Positions 23,580 to 32,239 of a DNA stretch of 43,899 nt are shown here, in pieces. The stretch comes from an uncultured Peptostreptococcaceae bacterium (GTDB lineage Bacteria > Bacillota > Clostridia > Peptostreptococcales > Anaerovoracaceae): positions 1-43,899 of the forward strand of contig CAJOKT010000019.1 in the NCBI GenBank assembly GCA_905235115.1, in the 5' to 3' direction. Each line of letters starts with the position of its first letter. Within the stretch, counting starts at the first letter, position 1. Below the pieces are notes generated by a model, which was not told where the DNA came from, ran no database searches, and saw nothing but the letters and a program-made list of their open reading frames with translations. The position numbers and the translations under genes were made by a program.

Positions 23580-26138
23580 ATGGCCAGCACCTACGGAAGA
23601 AAGATAAAAGTAACGGTGGAAGGAACATCCCACGGACCTGCCGTGACCACCACCATAAAAGGCATCCCGGAAGGGACCGTGATAGATTACAGAGAACTGG
23701 GTCAGTTCATGTCAAGAAGATCCGCCGGTCAGGACGGCGAATCATATTTTGTCACGTCCAGAAGGGAGCCCGACGACGTGCTTTGGACCAGGGGAGTCAC
23801 TAACTTCGGCGGCCAGTTCGGCATCGTTACCGGACCTGAGATCACAGCCCAGGTGAAGAACACCGACGTAAAAGGCGAGGACTACGAGGACCTGAAATAC
23901 AAGCCGAGACCCGGGCACGCGGATTTTACGATGATGATGAAGGACGGCCTTGATGCCGAGACTGAGGGGGGCGGCAGAGCCAGCGCCCGGCTGACCGTGG
24001 GCTTTGTCATCGCGGGAGGCATCATCAAGCAGATCCTGGAGAAGGAGGGCATCCGCGTCATGGCCGAGATCACGGAGATCGGCGGGGAGACGGATCCTCT
24101 GGGCTTCGACGACGTGATCCAGGCCGCTGCTTCCAACGGAGACTCCGTGGGGGGTGTCATCGAGTGCGGCATAATGGGTCTCAAGCCGGGCTCTTGCGGG
24201 GACACCTACTTCGACGGCCTGGAGGGAAGGATCTCCGAGGCTGTGTTCGCCATACCCGCCGTCAAGGGCATCGAGTTCGGTTCCGGCTTCCAGGGGGCCA
24301 GGATGCGTGGATCGTATAACAACGATCCGTTCGCCTTAGACCCGGACGGGAACGTGGTGACTCTCACCAACAATCACGGAGGCATCCTGGGAGGCATAGC
24401 CTCAGGCATGCCCATCGTCTTCAGGGCAGCATTCAAGCCGACGCCGTCCATATCCATGAGACAGAGGACCGTGGACATGAAGACCATGAAGCCCGTGGTG
24501 ATAGAGATAAAAGGCAGGCACGACCCCTGTGTGGTTTTAAGAGCAGTGCCTGTGGTCGAGGCCGCTGCTGCCATGGCGATATATGACGCCCTCCTTGTGG
24601 AGAGAGAAGGACCGGAAGAGGAGCCTGCTCCCGAGGTCAAGAACCTGGACACGGTATCCTCAGGACCCGACACCATTGAGAGCCTGAGGAGCAAAATAGA
24701 TGAAGAGAACAAGGCGATCCTTGAGGCTCTCGACAGAAGGATGGAGGCGGTGAGAAAGATCGGCGTCCTGAAGACTCAGCAGGGGCTTCCCGTAAGAGAT
24801 GAAAAGAGAGAGCGTGAGATACTGGAGGGCCTCAAGCCCTACCAGCAGGAGGTAATAAAAAAGATAATGGAGCTCAGCCGTAAGGAGCAGTCTTTGCCCT
24901 TCGGACTTCTTGGGAAAGATCTGAGCCACAGCCTAAGTCCGGTGCTCCATGAGATGATCTCTTCAGAGACGGGGGAGGCCTACGAGTATGTTTTGTTCGA
25001 AAAGGAACCTGAGGAGCTGGGGGACTTCATAAGAAACGGCAAGTGGGCAGGGCTGAACGTGACCATGCCCTACAAGACGGAGGTCATGAAATATCTGGAC
25101 GAGCTGTCGCCGGAGGCTCAGGCCATCGGATCTGTGAACACCATAGTCAGAAGAAACGGCAGGCTCAAAGGCTTCAACACCGATTATTTCGGCTTCAAGA
25201 AGATGCTGGAGAAGCATGGGGTGGAGGTCAATGGCAGGAGATGCCTGGTGCTGGGAAACGGCGGTGCATCCAAGGCCGTGGTCCAGGTGCTTTTCGACAA
25301 GGGTGCCTCTGAGGTGAACGTGCTTACCCATGAGGCAATGGCCGAAGGCCTTACCGACAGATATGCGCTGAATTGTCAGATCATGGTGAACGCCACCCCT
25401 GTGGGAATGTATCCGGACACCGAAAATTCCCCCGCATGCCCCGGCAAGTATCCCAAACTGGAGTGGGCGCTGGATCTGGTCTACAATCCGCTGAGGACCG
25501 GCTTCATCTGCCAGGCCAGGAGGAACCTGATCGACGCGGTCCCGGGCCTGGATATGCTGGTGTACCAGGGGATATATTCTTCCATGCTGTTCACCACCAT
25601 GAGCTTCGAGAACAAAGACGGGATGGAGGAGAGGATCCTTCAAAACATCCGCCGCTGGAGAGAGAATATCGTTTTGATCGGAATGCCGGGATCGGGCAAG
25701 ACCGTCATCGGGCAGGAGCTTGCAAGGAAGCTTGGCCGGGAATTCATCGACACTGACGAGCTGATCGAACTTAGAAACGGCAAGTCTATTCCGGAACTCA
25801 TAGGAGAGTACGGCGAGGATGCCTTCAGAGAGATGGAGATGATGGCTGCTGCGGAGGCGGGCAGCCAGACAGGCGTGGTGATATCCACGGGTGGCGGCAT
25901 CGTGAACCGGGAAGAAAACTATTATGAGCTTGCCAGAAACGGCAGGATCGTTTTTCTGGACAGGGACGTAAAAGATCTGGAGGTGGGCGGCAGACCCATA
26001 AGCTTAAATACCGGAGTGGAGAGGCTCTACGAAATGAGACTACCTTTGTACGAGTCCTGGGCGGACGCAAAAGTCACCCTTACAGGAAACGACCCGGGAA
26101 AGAACGCGGATGCGGTGCTCAGGGCCATTGATCTGTAG
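23580..26138 (+). CDS. Four-domain fusion: chorismate synthase, chorismate mutase, shikimate dehydrogenase, shikimate kinase
   Basis: 852 residues in one uninterrupted frame. 1-345: chorismate synthase, with SHG (17-19), RPGHAD (110-115), GSYNNDP, NNHGGILGG, KPTPS and HDPC (314-317); the usual GESHG reads GTSHG. 366-438: AroQ-type chorismate mutase (LRSKID, DRRMEAVRKIGVLK, LPVRDEKRE). 439-682: shikimate dehydrogenase (SHSLSP 449-454, NVTMPYK with catalytic K499, GNGGASKAV, NATPVGM). 696-852: shikimate kinase (Walker A GMPGSGKT 701-708, DTD 724-726, GGG 771-773, GRP 804-806). The protein would perform pathway steps 4, 5 and 7 and turn chorismate to prephenate. All four domains appear complete. 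Step 6 (AroA) is missing from the chain. Linkers are short. Confidence 0.95.
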   Translation: MASTYGRKIKVTVEGTSHGPAVTTTIKGIPEGTVIDYRELGQFMSRRSAGQDGESYFVTSRREPDDVLWTRGVTNFGGQFGIVTGPEITAQVKNTDVKGEDYEDLKYKPRPGHADFTMMMKDGLDAETEGGGRASARLTVGFVIAGGIIKQILEKEGIRVMAEITEIGGETDPLGFDDVIQAAASNGDSVGGVIECGIMGLKPGSCGDTYFDGLEGRISEAVFAIPAVKGIEFGSGFQGARMRGSYNNDPFALDPDGNVVTLTNNHGGILGGIASGMPIVFRAAFKPTPSISMRQRTVDMKTMKPVVIEIKGRHDPCVVLRAVPVVEAAAAMAIYDALLVEREGPEEEPAPEVKNLDTVSSGPDTIESLRSKIDEENKAILEALDRRMEAVRKIGVLKTQQGLPVRDEKREREILEGLKPYQQEVIKKIMELSRKEQSLPFGLLGKDLSHSLSPVLHEMISSETGEAYEYVLFEKEPEELGDFIRNGKWAGLNVTMPYKTEVMKYLDELSPEAQAIGSVNTIVRRNGRLKGFNTDYFGFKKMLEKHGVEVNGRRCLVLGNGGASKAVVQVLFDKGASEVNVLTHEAMAEGLTDRYALNCQIMVNATPVGMYPDTENSPACPGKYPKLEWALDLVYNPLRTGFICQARRNLIDAVPGLDMLVYQGIYSSMLFTTMSFENKDGMEERILQNIRRWRENIVLIGMPGSGKTVIGQELARKLGREFIDTDELIELRNGKSIPELIGEYGEDAFREMEMMAAAEAGSQTGVVISTGGGIVNREENYYELARNGRIVFLDRDVKDLEVGGRPISLNTGVERLYEMRLPLYESWADAKVTLTGNDPGKNADAVLRAIDL

Positions 26139-26282
26139 ATGATCGCGGCTTAGCCTGAAAAGAAGGATCTGTATGACAAAGGCCGCATCTTACACACAGA
26201 TTTTCAGTCTTATCCGGGCCGTATGAAGTTTCATCAAAAGGATTCTCATTCCTGCAGCCCGGTCCTGCATACGAATCACACT
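26139..26282. other. Intergenic stretch after the aromatic-pathway fusion
   Basis: No gene is supported here. A 61-codon frame on the - strand (26190-26375) runs through two hairpins and has no ribosome site. No clear terminator follows the fusion gene before the palindrome at 26283. Confidence 0.4.
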
Positions 26283-26330
26283 AAGAGGGTGTCTCAAGGT
26301 CTGATTGATGACCTTTTGGGACACCCTCTT
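26283..26330. repeat. Long palindrome, AAGAGGGTGTC ... GACACCCTCTT
   Basis: Left arm 26283-26301 and right arm 26310-26330 pair over about 19 bp with a 2-base bulge; loop TGATTGAT. No T-run follows. It looks like the fused inverted ends of a small transposable element (MITE-like or IS-end remnant), but could also stop transcription of the two convergent genes. Confidence 0.65.
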
Positions 26331-26344
26331 GCCGTCTAAGGAAA

Positions 26345-26365
26345 CCCCCGCATCAAACGCGGGGG
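26345..26365 (-). terminator. GC-rich hairpin downstream of the phosphatase-family gene
   Basis: CCCCCGC (26345-26351) / GCGGGGG (26359-26365) with a 7-base loop, followed on the - strand by only three T's. It lies 29 bases beyond the stop of the - strand gene. Confidence 0.5.
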
Positions 26366-26393
26366 CCGGGATCATTTCTCATGGATACTCTGT

Positions 26394-27503
26394 TCAGCTT
26401 TTGAAGGAGAACCAAAGCTGCACCGGATCGTGATCCGAGTAGGCGAACTGCAGGTCAGTCACTTCGCAGCCTGATACTTCGATGTTGTCAGTCACAAGGA
26501 ATCCGTCAATGGTGATCTGGAAGTTGGTCTCGGGATCCCAGGGGGAGTCCGCGTTCCTGCATGAAGGTATTGGGTCGTCAGGATCAAAGGGAGCCACCAG
26601 AGCCACGTGATCGGGTATCTCGTCCGTGGGGAAGGGCTGTGCCCAGCTGTAATTCTCGCCGGAAACTCCGAAGATGGAAGCGGAGTCGCCCAGAAGGTCC
26701 ATGTTGAAGTCGCCTCCTGCGATGACATAGTTTCCTTTCGCGTACTCTTCAGAGATGGTGTCCGTCAGCATCTTTATCTGCCGTCTCACGATGGAATCAT
26801 CAGTGGTATATGCGGAAGCGTGAAGATTGATGAGAACCAGCTCGTGTCCGTCGGAACAGGGTATGCGGCTTATAAGGAAGCATCTGTCGAGGTCCAGAAA
26901 CTTGGCAAAGCCGGTCTGGATGGGGAAGCTGCGCCTGACCGCGCCTGAGATATCATAGGAAGACATGGTCAGGATCCCCGACTTGGAAGCTCCGATGGGG
27001 GACGTAAAGGGGTAGAACAGATACGACGAATCGTAGTTCACACCGAAGGTGGAGGCGAAGCCGTTATTGAAGGATTCCTTCAGCATGGCCCTTTGATCCA
27101 CGTGGTAGGACCTGGTGGAGCCGAAGTCCACCTCCTGTATCAGGTAGAAATCGGCAGCGTGAGATTTGAACTCGCTGATGATGTTCTCCATATTTTCAAC
27201 GGTGGCTTCCTTTGAAAAGGCTCTGGAATATTTGCCTCCGTCCATGAAGAAACTGAACTGATCCGTATACGCGGCGAAGCCGATGTTCCAGTCCATGATG
27301 TGGAAGGTCTCGCCGGAGGACACGTCCAGTGTGCCCTGCGATGCAGTGCCTTCAGGCGTGACCACCAGGTTGTCGTCCAGCCTGTGATAATCGATGAATA
27401 CATAGGCCAGATATCCTGCGACCACCAGCACCAGGATCAGTATGAGAATGAGTATAATTCTGAGTACAAGCCTTAGGGGGCTGATTTTTTTCGTTTCAGA
27501 CAT
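26394..27503 (-). CDS. Membrane-anchored endonuclease/exonuclease/phosphatase family protein
   Basis: 369 residues from the ATG at 27503, which has GGAGAC upstream; a longer frame from 27599 crosses the promoter. Residues about 11-33 form a membrane helix (VLRIILILILILVLVVAGYL), so the catalytic domain is likely external. The EEP fold shows DWNIGF, IQEVDFGS, NLHASAY, AGGDFN and the terminal YSDHDPV. These are the metal and catalytic positions of the DNase I/sphingomyelinase/phosphodiesterase superfamily. Whether it cuts nucleic acid or a lipid or inositol phosphate cannot be told. It is a single gene, divergent from dnaE. Confidence 0.88.
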   Translation of the reverse strand: MSETKKISPLRLVLRIILILILILVLVVAGYLAYVFIDYHRLDDNLVVTPEGTASQGTLDVSSGETFHIMDWNIGFAAYTDQFSFFMDGGKYSRAFSKEATVENMENIISEFKSHAADFYLIQEVDFGSTRSYHVDQRAMLKESFNNGFASTFGVNYDSSYLFYPFTSPIGASKSGILTMSSYDISGAVRRSFPIQTGFAKFLDLDRCFLISRIPCSDGHELVLINLHASAYTTDDSIVRRQIKMLTDTISEEYAKGNYVIAGGDFNMDLLGDSASIFGVSGENYSWAQPFPTDEIPDHVALVAPFDPDDPIPSCRNADSPWDPETNFQITIDGFLVTDNIEVSGCEVTDLQFAYSDHDPVQLWFSFKS

Positions 27504-27541
27504 TTTTTGCGTCTCCTGTAATATGTGTCTTATTTTGGATA

Positions 27542-27570
27542 ATTGTAACACAAGCGGAAAGATTTGTAAA
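27542..27570 (-). promoter_or_regulatory. Promoter of the phosphatase-family gene
   Basis: Read on the - strand: TTTACA (27565-27570), 17-base spacer, TACAAT (27542-27547), with TGT before the -10 (extended -10). It sits about 40 bases upstream of the ATG. Confidence 0.75.
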
Positions 27571-27624
27571 AGGGACCATACGGGGGACGTGTGAAACATC
27601 TGTCTTTTTATTCAGCATTTTATG

Positions 27625-27633
27625 TGGTAAAAT
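27625..27633 (+). promoter_or_regulatory. Extended -10 promoter directly upstream of dnaE
   Basis: TGG followed by TAAAAT is an extended -10 element ending 6 bases before the dnaE ATG (27640). Transcription would begin at or next to the start codon, and no Shine-Dalgarno site is visible. The -35 position (27605-27610, TTTTTA) is poor. Confidence 0.55.
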
Positions 27634-27639
27634 ACTGCC

Positions 27640-30600
27640 ATGGGATTCACACATTTGCATTTACATACTGAATACAGTCTTCTGGACGGCGCGGCCCGCA
27701 TCAAGGATGTGGTGAAGAGGGGCAAGGAACTGGGAATGACATCCATGGCCATCACCGACCACGGAGCCATGTTCGGCGTGGTGGACTTCTACAAGGAGTG
27801 CAAGGCTCAGGGCATCAAACCAATCATCGGATGCGAGGTGTACACAGCCTCCCGCAGCCATCTGGATAAGGAGCCGGACATGGACAAGCGCCAGGGTCAC
27901 CTGATCCTTCTGGCCGAGAACGAGACGGGTTACCGGAACCTGATCAAGATCGTCTCCATTGGCTACACGGAAGGTTTCTACTACAAGCCCAGAATCGACA
28001 AGGACGTGCTCAGGGCCCATTCTGAGGGCCTTATCTGCCTTTCTGCCTGCCTTTCGGGCGATGTTCAGAAGAAGTTGCTTCTCAGGGACTACGATGGCGC
28101 AAAAAACGAAGCCATCGCCTTCCGCGATATCTTCGGGGAGGGCAACTTCTACCTTGAGCTTCAGGACCACGGACTGGACGGAGAGAAGGCCATAAGGGCG
28201 GACATGCTGAGGCTGTCAAAGGAACTGGGCATACCGCTGGTGGCCACCAATGACTGCCACTACGTGAACCGATCCGATGCGGAGGCACATGACGTGCTCC
28301 TCTGCATCCAGACCGGTGCCACCCTGGAGGAGCCTGACAGGATGAGATACCCCACGGATCAGTTCTACCTTAAGAGCGAAGAGGAGATGCGGGAACTTTT
28401 CGGGGATGTGCCGGGTGCCTTGGAGAACACCCAGATCATAGCCGACAGGTGCAATTTCGACTTCAGGTTCGGGGAGTATCACCTGCCGGAATTTACTGCG
28501 CCTTCAGGGAAGACCAATGAGGAATATTTCAGGGAACTCTGTGCAGACGGCCTCAGGGAGAGGTACGGCGACAGGGCGGAAAGTCCGGAGATCCGGGAGA
28601 GGATGAACTATGAGATCGACACCATCGTGAAGATGGGATATGTGGAGTACTTCCTCATCGTCTGGGATTTCATAAACTACGCCAAGCAGAACGGCATCAT
28701 GGTAGGCCCGGGAAGGGGATCCGCCGCAGGATCCATCGTGGCCTACTCGCTGAGGATAACCGACATAGATCCCATCAGGTACAGTCTGATCTTCGAGAGA
28801 TTCCTGAATCCGGAGAGGGTCAGCATGCCGGATATCGATGTGGACTTCTGTTACGAGAGGCGGGGCGAGGTCATCGACTACGTCACCCGCAAGTACGGAA
28901 AGGACAGAGTCTCCCAGATCATCACCTTCGGTACCATGAAGGCCAAGATGGCGGTGAGGGACGTGGCCAGAGTGCTTGGCGCCACATACGCAAAGGCTGA
29001 CCAGATCGCCAAGGCCATACCATTCGAACTGGACATGACCCTTAAGAAAGCTCTGGATATGCCCGGCTCTGAACTGAAGCCGCTTTACGAGAACGATGAG
29101 GAGGCCAGACGCATAGTTGACATGGCCATGGCTCTGGAAGGCATGCCCAGGCACGCCTCCACTCACGCAGCGGGAGTAGTGATATCAAAACTTCCCATAG
29201 ACGAATACGTGCCCCTGTATCTTTCAGACAAAGGACCGGCCACTCAGTTCACCATGACCACCATCGAGGAACTGGGACTCCTTAAGATGGACTTCCTGGG
29301 GCTCAGGAACCTGACGGTCATAAGGGATGCCCTGGAACTCATCAAGGAAAATCACGGCATAGAGATAGATTTCTCCAAAATGGGCTATGATGACCCGGAG
29401 GTCTACGAAATGATCGCCCAGGGGAACACGTCAGGAGTGTTCCAGCTGGAGTCCAGCGGTATGACTCAGTTCATGAAGAACCTTAGGCCCACATGTTTTG
29501 AGGACATCGTGGCAGGCATCTCCCTTTACAGACCGGGTCCCATGGACTCCATACCGAAATATATCGAGAACAAAAAACACCCGGAGAACATTAAATATGT
29601 GACGGAGAAGCTTGCTCCCATACTGGATGTCACCTACGGCTGTCTGGTATACCAGGAGCAGGTCATGCAGATCGTCCGCGACCTGGGCGGCTACAGCTAC
29701 GGCAGGTCTGACCTGGTAAGGCGCGCCATGTCCAAGAAGAAACATGACGTGATGATGAAGGAGAAGGAATACTTCATAAACGGCAAGATCTCTGACGATG
29801 GCACAGTGGAGATCCCGGGGTGCGTGAGAAACGGCATATCCAGGGAGGCAGCGGAGGAGATATTCGAAGACATGGTGACCTTCGCGTCCTACGCTTTCAA
29901 CAAGTCCCACGCTGCAGCTTACGCGGTGCTGGCTTACGAGACGGGATATCTGAAACATTATTATCCCACGGAATTCATGGCTGCACTCATGACTTCGGTC
30001 ATGGGGGACTTCAGGCAGACCGCAAGATACATCCGCAACTGCCAGGATATGGGCATAAAGGTGCTGCCCCCCGACGTGAACCGGTCCTACGCCAAATTCA
30101 CCGTAACGGACGGATGCATCAGATTCGGCCTGAGAGCGGTGAAGAATGTGGGAGACGGAGCCATCGAAGCCATCATAAGGACCAGAGAGGAAAAGGGCCT
30201 GCCGAAGGATATTTTCACCTTCATCAGGAATATGGACATAACCGAGGTCAACAAGAAGGCGGTGGAGTCTCTGATCAAGGCGGGGGCTCTGGACTGCTTC
30301 TCGGACAACAAGGCTGCCATGCTTGGCATCTACGAGAGCCTTATGGAGACCGCCCAGAACGATGCCAGAAAGAACGTGAAGGGCCAGATCTCCCTGTTCG
30401 ACATGGCGGGAGGCGGCATGGATGCGGTAAGGACTGAACTTCCGGACATCAAGCCTTTTTCCAGGGAAGTCAGCATGTTCATGGAAAAAGAGATGCTGGG
30501 AGTCTACATCACAGACCATCCCCTTGCGGACTATGAGGAGGTCATGAAGAGGCTGAGCTCGGTGACATCCGACGATATGATGCATGCCGAGGAGGAGTAT

Positions 30601-31257
30601 CAGCAGGGCGCCAAAAGCGTGAAGCTTAAGGACGGCATGCGGGTATCTGTATGCGGCATAGTCTCCGCCAGAAAGACTCAGATCACCAAGTCCGGAGGCA
30701 TGATGGCCTTCCTGACCATGGAGGACCTTTACGGAGCCTACGAGGCGGTGGTCTTCCCCAAGACCTACACCAAGACAGTGGCACTGACTGATCCGGACAA
30801 GATCATTAATATAAGAGGACGACTGGATTTCAAGGAAGGCGAATCAGCCAAGATACTGGCAGAGGACATCTTCGAACTCAAACCGGACAGCGCATACAGG
30901 GAAAAGCCTGAGAGACCTGAAGACAGGGTTCCGGAACAGCCGGACATGGCGCAAAACACCCGGCCCGGATATTTTGCGCCTGAAATACAGGAACCCGCCC
31001 CAAGCCCCGTACTTGAGACGAAGGGAACCATGAAGCTCAGGATCTCCGGCGGAATGGATGCCAGGATCACTTCTGAGCATATCCAGACCGCCCTCAGCAG
31101 GCACAGAGGAGAGGACCTGTGGAAGATCTACATCTATCTTCCAGGCGGAAAGGCGGCCCGGAAGACCATGGGCCTCAACGTGTCCAAGTCTCTGGAGAAT
31201 CAGCTGATCGGCCTGCTGGGCTCGGAAAACGTGAAGATAACGGAAGAAACGAGGTAA
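27640..31257 (+). CDS. dnaE: DNA polymerase III alpha subunit, DnaE type
   Basis: 1205 residues. An N-terminal PHP domain (HLHTEYSLLDGA) precedes the polymerase core, with PGRGSAAGS near 356 and the catalytic aspartates in MPDIDVDFC near 396-404. HHH and OB-fold regions follow, then a C-terminal tail. There is no proofreading exonuclease insertion, so it is DnaE and not PolC. It synthesises DNA at the fork. The start matches the family (MxFxHLHxHTEYS), yet no Shine-Dalgarno site precedes it. pfkA follows 4 bases after the stop, a common Bacillota arrangement. No frame interruption is seen. Confidence 0.97.
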   Translation: MGFTHLHLHTEYSLLDGAARIKDVVKRGKELGMTSMAITDHGAMFGVVDFYKECKAQGIKPIIGCEVYTASRSHLDKEPDMDKRQGHLILLAENETGYRNLIKIVSIGYTEGFYYKPRIDKDVLRAHSEGLICLSACLSGDVQKKLLLRDYDGAKNEAIAFRDIFGEGNFYLELQDHGLDGEKAIRADMLRLSKELGIPLVATNDCHYVNRSDAEAHDVLLCIQTGATLEEPDRMRYPTDQFYLKSEEEMRELFGDVPGALENTQIIADRCNFDFRFGEYHLPEFTAPSGKTNEEYFRELCADGLRERYGDRAESPEIRERMNYEIDTIVKMGYVEYFLIVWDFINYAKQNGIMVGPGRGSAAGSIVAYSLRITDIDPIRYSLIFERFLNPERVSMPDIDVDFCYERRGEVIDYVTRKYGKDRVSQIITFGTMKAKMAVRDVARVLGATYAKADQIAKAIPFELDMTLKKALDMPGSELKPLYENDEEARRIVDMAMALEGMPRHASTHAAGVVISKLPIDEYVPLYLSDKGPATQFTMTTIEELGLLKMDFLGLRNLTVIRDALELIKENHGIEIDFSKMGYDDPEVYEMIAQGNTSGVFQLESSGMTQFMKNLRPTCFEDIVAGISLYRPGPMDSIPKYIENKKHPENIKYVTEKLAPILDVTYGCLVYQEQVMQIVRDLGGYSYGRSDLVRRAMSKKKHDVMMKEKEYFINGKISDDGTVEIPGCVRNGISREAAEEIFEDMVTFASYAFNKSHAAAYAVLAYETGYLKHYYPTEFMAALMTSVMGDFRQTARYIRNCQDMGIKVLPPDVNRSYAKFTVTDGCIRFGLRAVKNVGDGAIEAIIRTREEKGLPKDIFTFIRNMDITEVNKKAVESLIKAGALDCFSDNKAAMLGIYESLMETAQNDARKNVKGQISLFDMAGGGMDAVRTELPDIKPFSREVSMFMEKEMLGVYITDHPLADYEEVMKRLSSVTSDDMMHAEEEYQQGAKSVKLKDGMRVSVCGIVSARKTQITKSGGMMAFLTMEDLYGAYEAVVFPKTYTKTVALTDPDKIINIRGRLDFKEGESAKILAEDIFELKPDSAYREKPERPEDRVPEQPDMAQNTRPGYFAPEIQEPAPSPVLETKGTMKLRISGGMDARITSEHIQTALSRHRGEDLWKIYIYLPGGKAARKTMGLNVSKSLENQLIGLLGSENVKITEETR

Positions 31258-31261
31258 TAGA

Positions 31262-32224
31262 ATGAACAAGATTGCTGTACTCACAAGCGGCGGCGACTCT
31301 CCCGGAATGAACGCTGCCATCAGAGCCGTTGTAAGGTGCGGACTGGACAAAGGCATGACGGTATACGGGATCGAAAGAGGCTACGAAGGTCTCATCGACG
31401 GAGATTTCCGCCTTATGGACAGATACTCCGTGGGAGACATCATGCACAGAGGAGGCACTGTGCTCAAATCCGCCAGAAGCGCCCGCTTCATGGAGGACAG
31501 ATGGGTGGACCACGCAGCCAATATCTTAAGGACATACGGCGTGGAAGGCCTGGTCATCATAGGCGGCAACGGCACATTCAGAGGAGGCCTGGAACTGGCA
31601 AGGAGAGGCATCACGGTCATGGGAGTGCCGGGAACCATCGACAACGACCTGGGCTACACGGACTACACCATAGGGTTCGACACGGCGGTGACCACGGTGC
31701 TGGACGCCATATCCAAGCTGAGAGATACCTCGTCTTCCCATAACAGGACCACCGTGGTGGAGGTCATGGGAAGAGAGTGCGGGGACATCGCGCTTTTCGC
31801 CGGGCTGGCAGGAGGCGCGGAGTACGTGCTGGTGCCGGAGAAGCCTTTGGATCTCAACGCCCTCTGCGTCAAGATCCTGGACGGCATGAGCAAGGGCAAG
31901 CTCCACTCCATAATCATCAAGGCTGAAGGCGCGGACATCGAAAGCGACGAACTGGTGAAATACGTGCAGGAACACACCGGAAAAGATACCAAGCTGGTGG
32001 TGCTCTCCTATCTTCAGAGAGGCGGTTCGCCCACCTTGAACGACAGGAATCTGGCCACTCTCTGCGGCGCGAAGGCTGTGGACCTTCTCCACGGCGACGC
32101 ACCCTCCAAGGCCATCGGCACGGTGGATAACCACATCATCTCCGTGGACCTTGAGGAAGCTCTCCACATGAAGAGGGAATTCAAAGAGGACATGTATGAT
32201 CTGATCGACGTACTCAGTAAATGA
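31262..32224 (+). CDS. pfkA: 6-phosphofructokinase, ATP-type by key residues but with active-site changes
   Basis: 320 residues; numbering runs level with the E. coli enzyme. GGDSPGMNAAIR, catalytic PGTIDND (D127, D129), VEVMGRECG and the ATP-type glycines 104 and 124 are present. Two conserved positions differ: the GGDGS nucleotide loop reads GGNGT (Asn103 for the Mg-ATP-binding Asp), and GHIQRGG reads SYLQRGG (Tyr250 for the substrate-phosphate His). It should phosphorylate fructose 6-phosphate in glycolysis, but kinetics or substrate may differ. It lies 4 bases after dnaE and 15 bases before a flavodoxin-like gene. Family assignment is firm. Confidence 0.93.
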   Translation: MNKIAVLTSGGDSPGMNAAIRAVVRCGLDKGMTVYGIERGYEGLIDGDFRLMDRYSVGDIMHRGGTVLKSARSARFMEDRWVDHAANILRTYGVEGLVIIGGNGTFRGGLELARRGITVMGVPGTIDNDLGYTDYTIGFDTAVTTVLDAISKLRDTSSSHNRTTVVEVMGRECGDIALFAGLAGGAEYVLVPEKPLDLNALCVKILDGMSKGKLHSIIIKAEGADIESDELVKYVQEHTGKDTKLVVLSYLQRGGSPTLNDRNLATLCGAKAVDLLHGDAPSKAIGTVDNHIISVDLEEALHMKREFKEDMYDLIDVLSK

Positions 32225-32239
32225 TTCAGGCAGGTTCAG

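Noticed and set aside
26190-26375. 61-codon frame on the - strand downstream of the aromatic fusion
   Set aside because: It runs through two hairpins, has no ribosome site and matches no family I know.
29431-30585. 384-codon open frame on the - strand inside dnaE
   Set aside because: Fully antisense to conserved polymerase sequence, with no start signal or recognisable domain.
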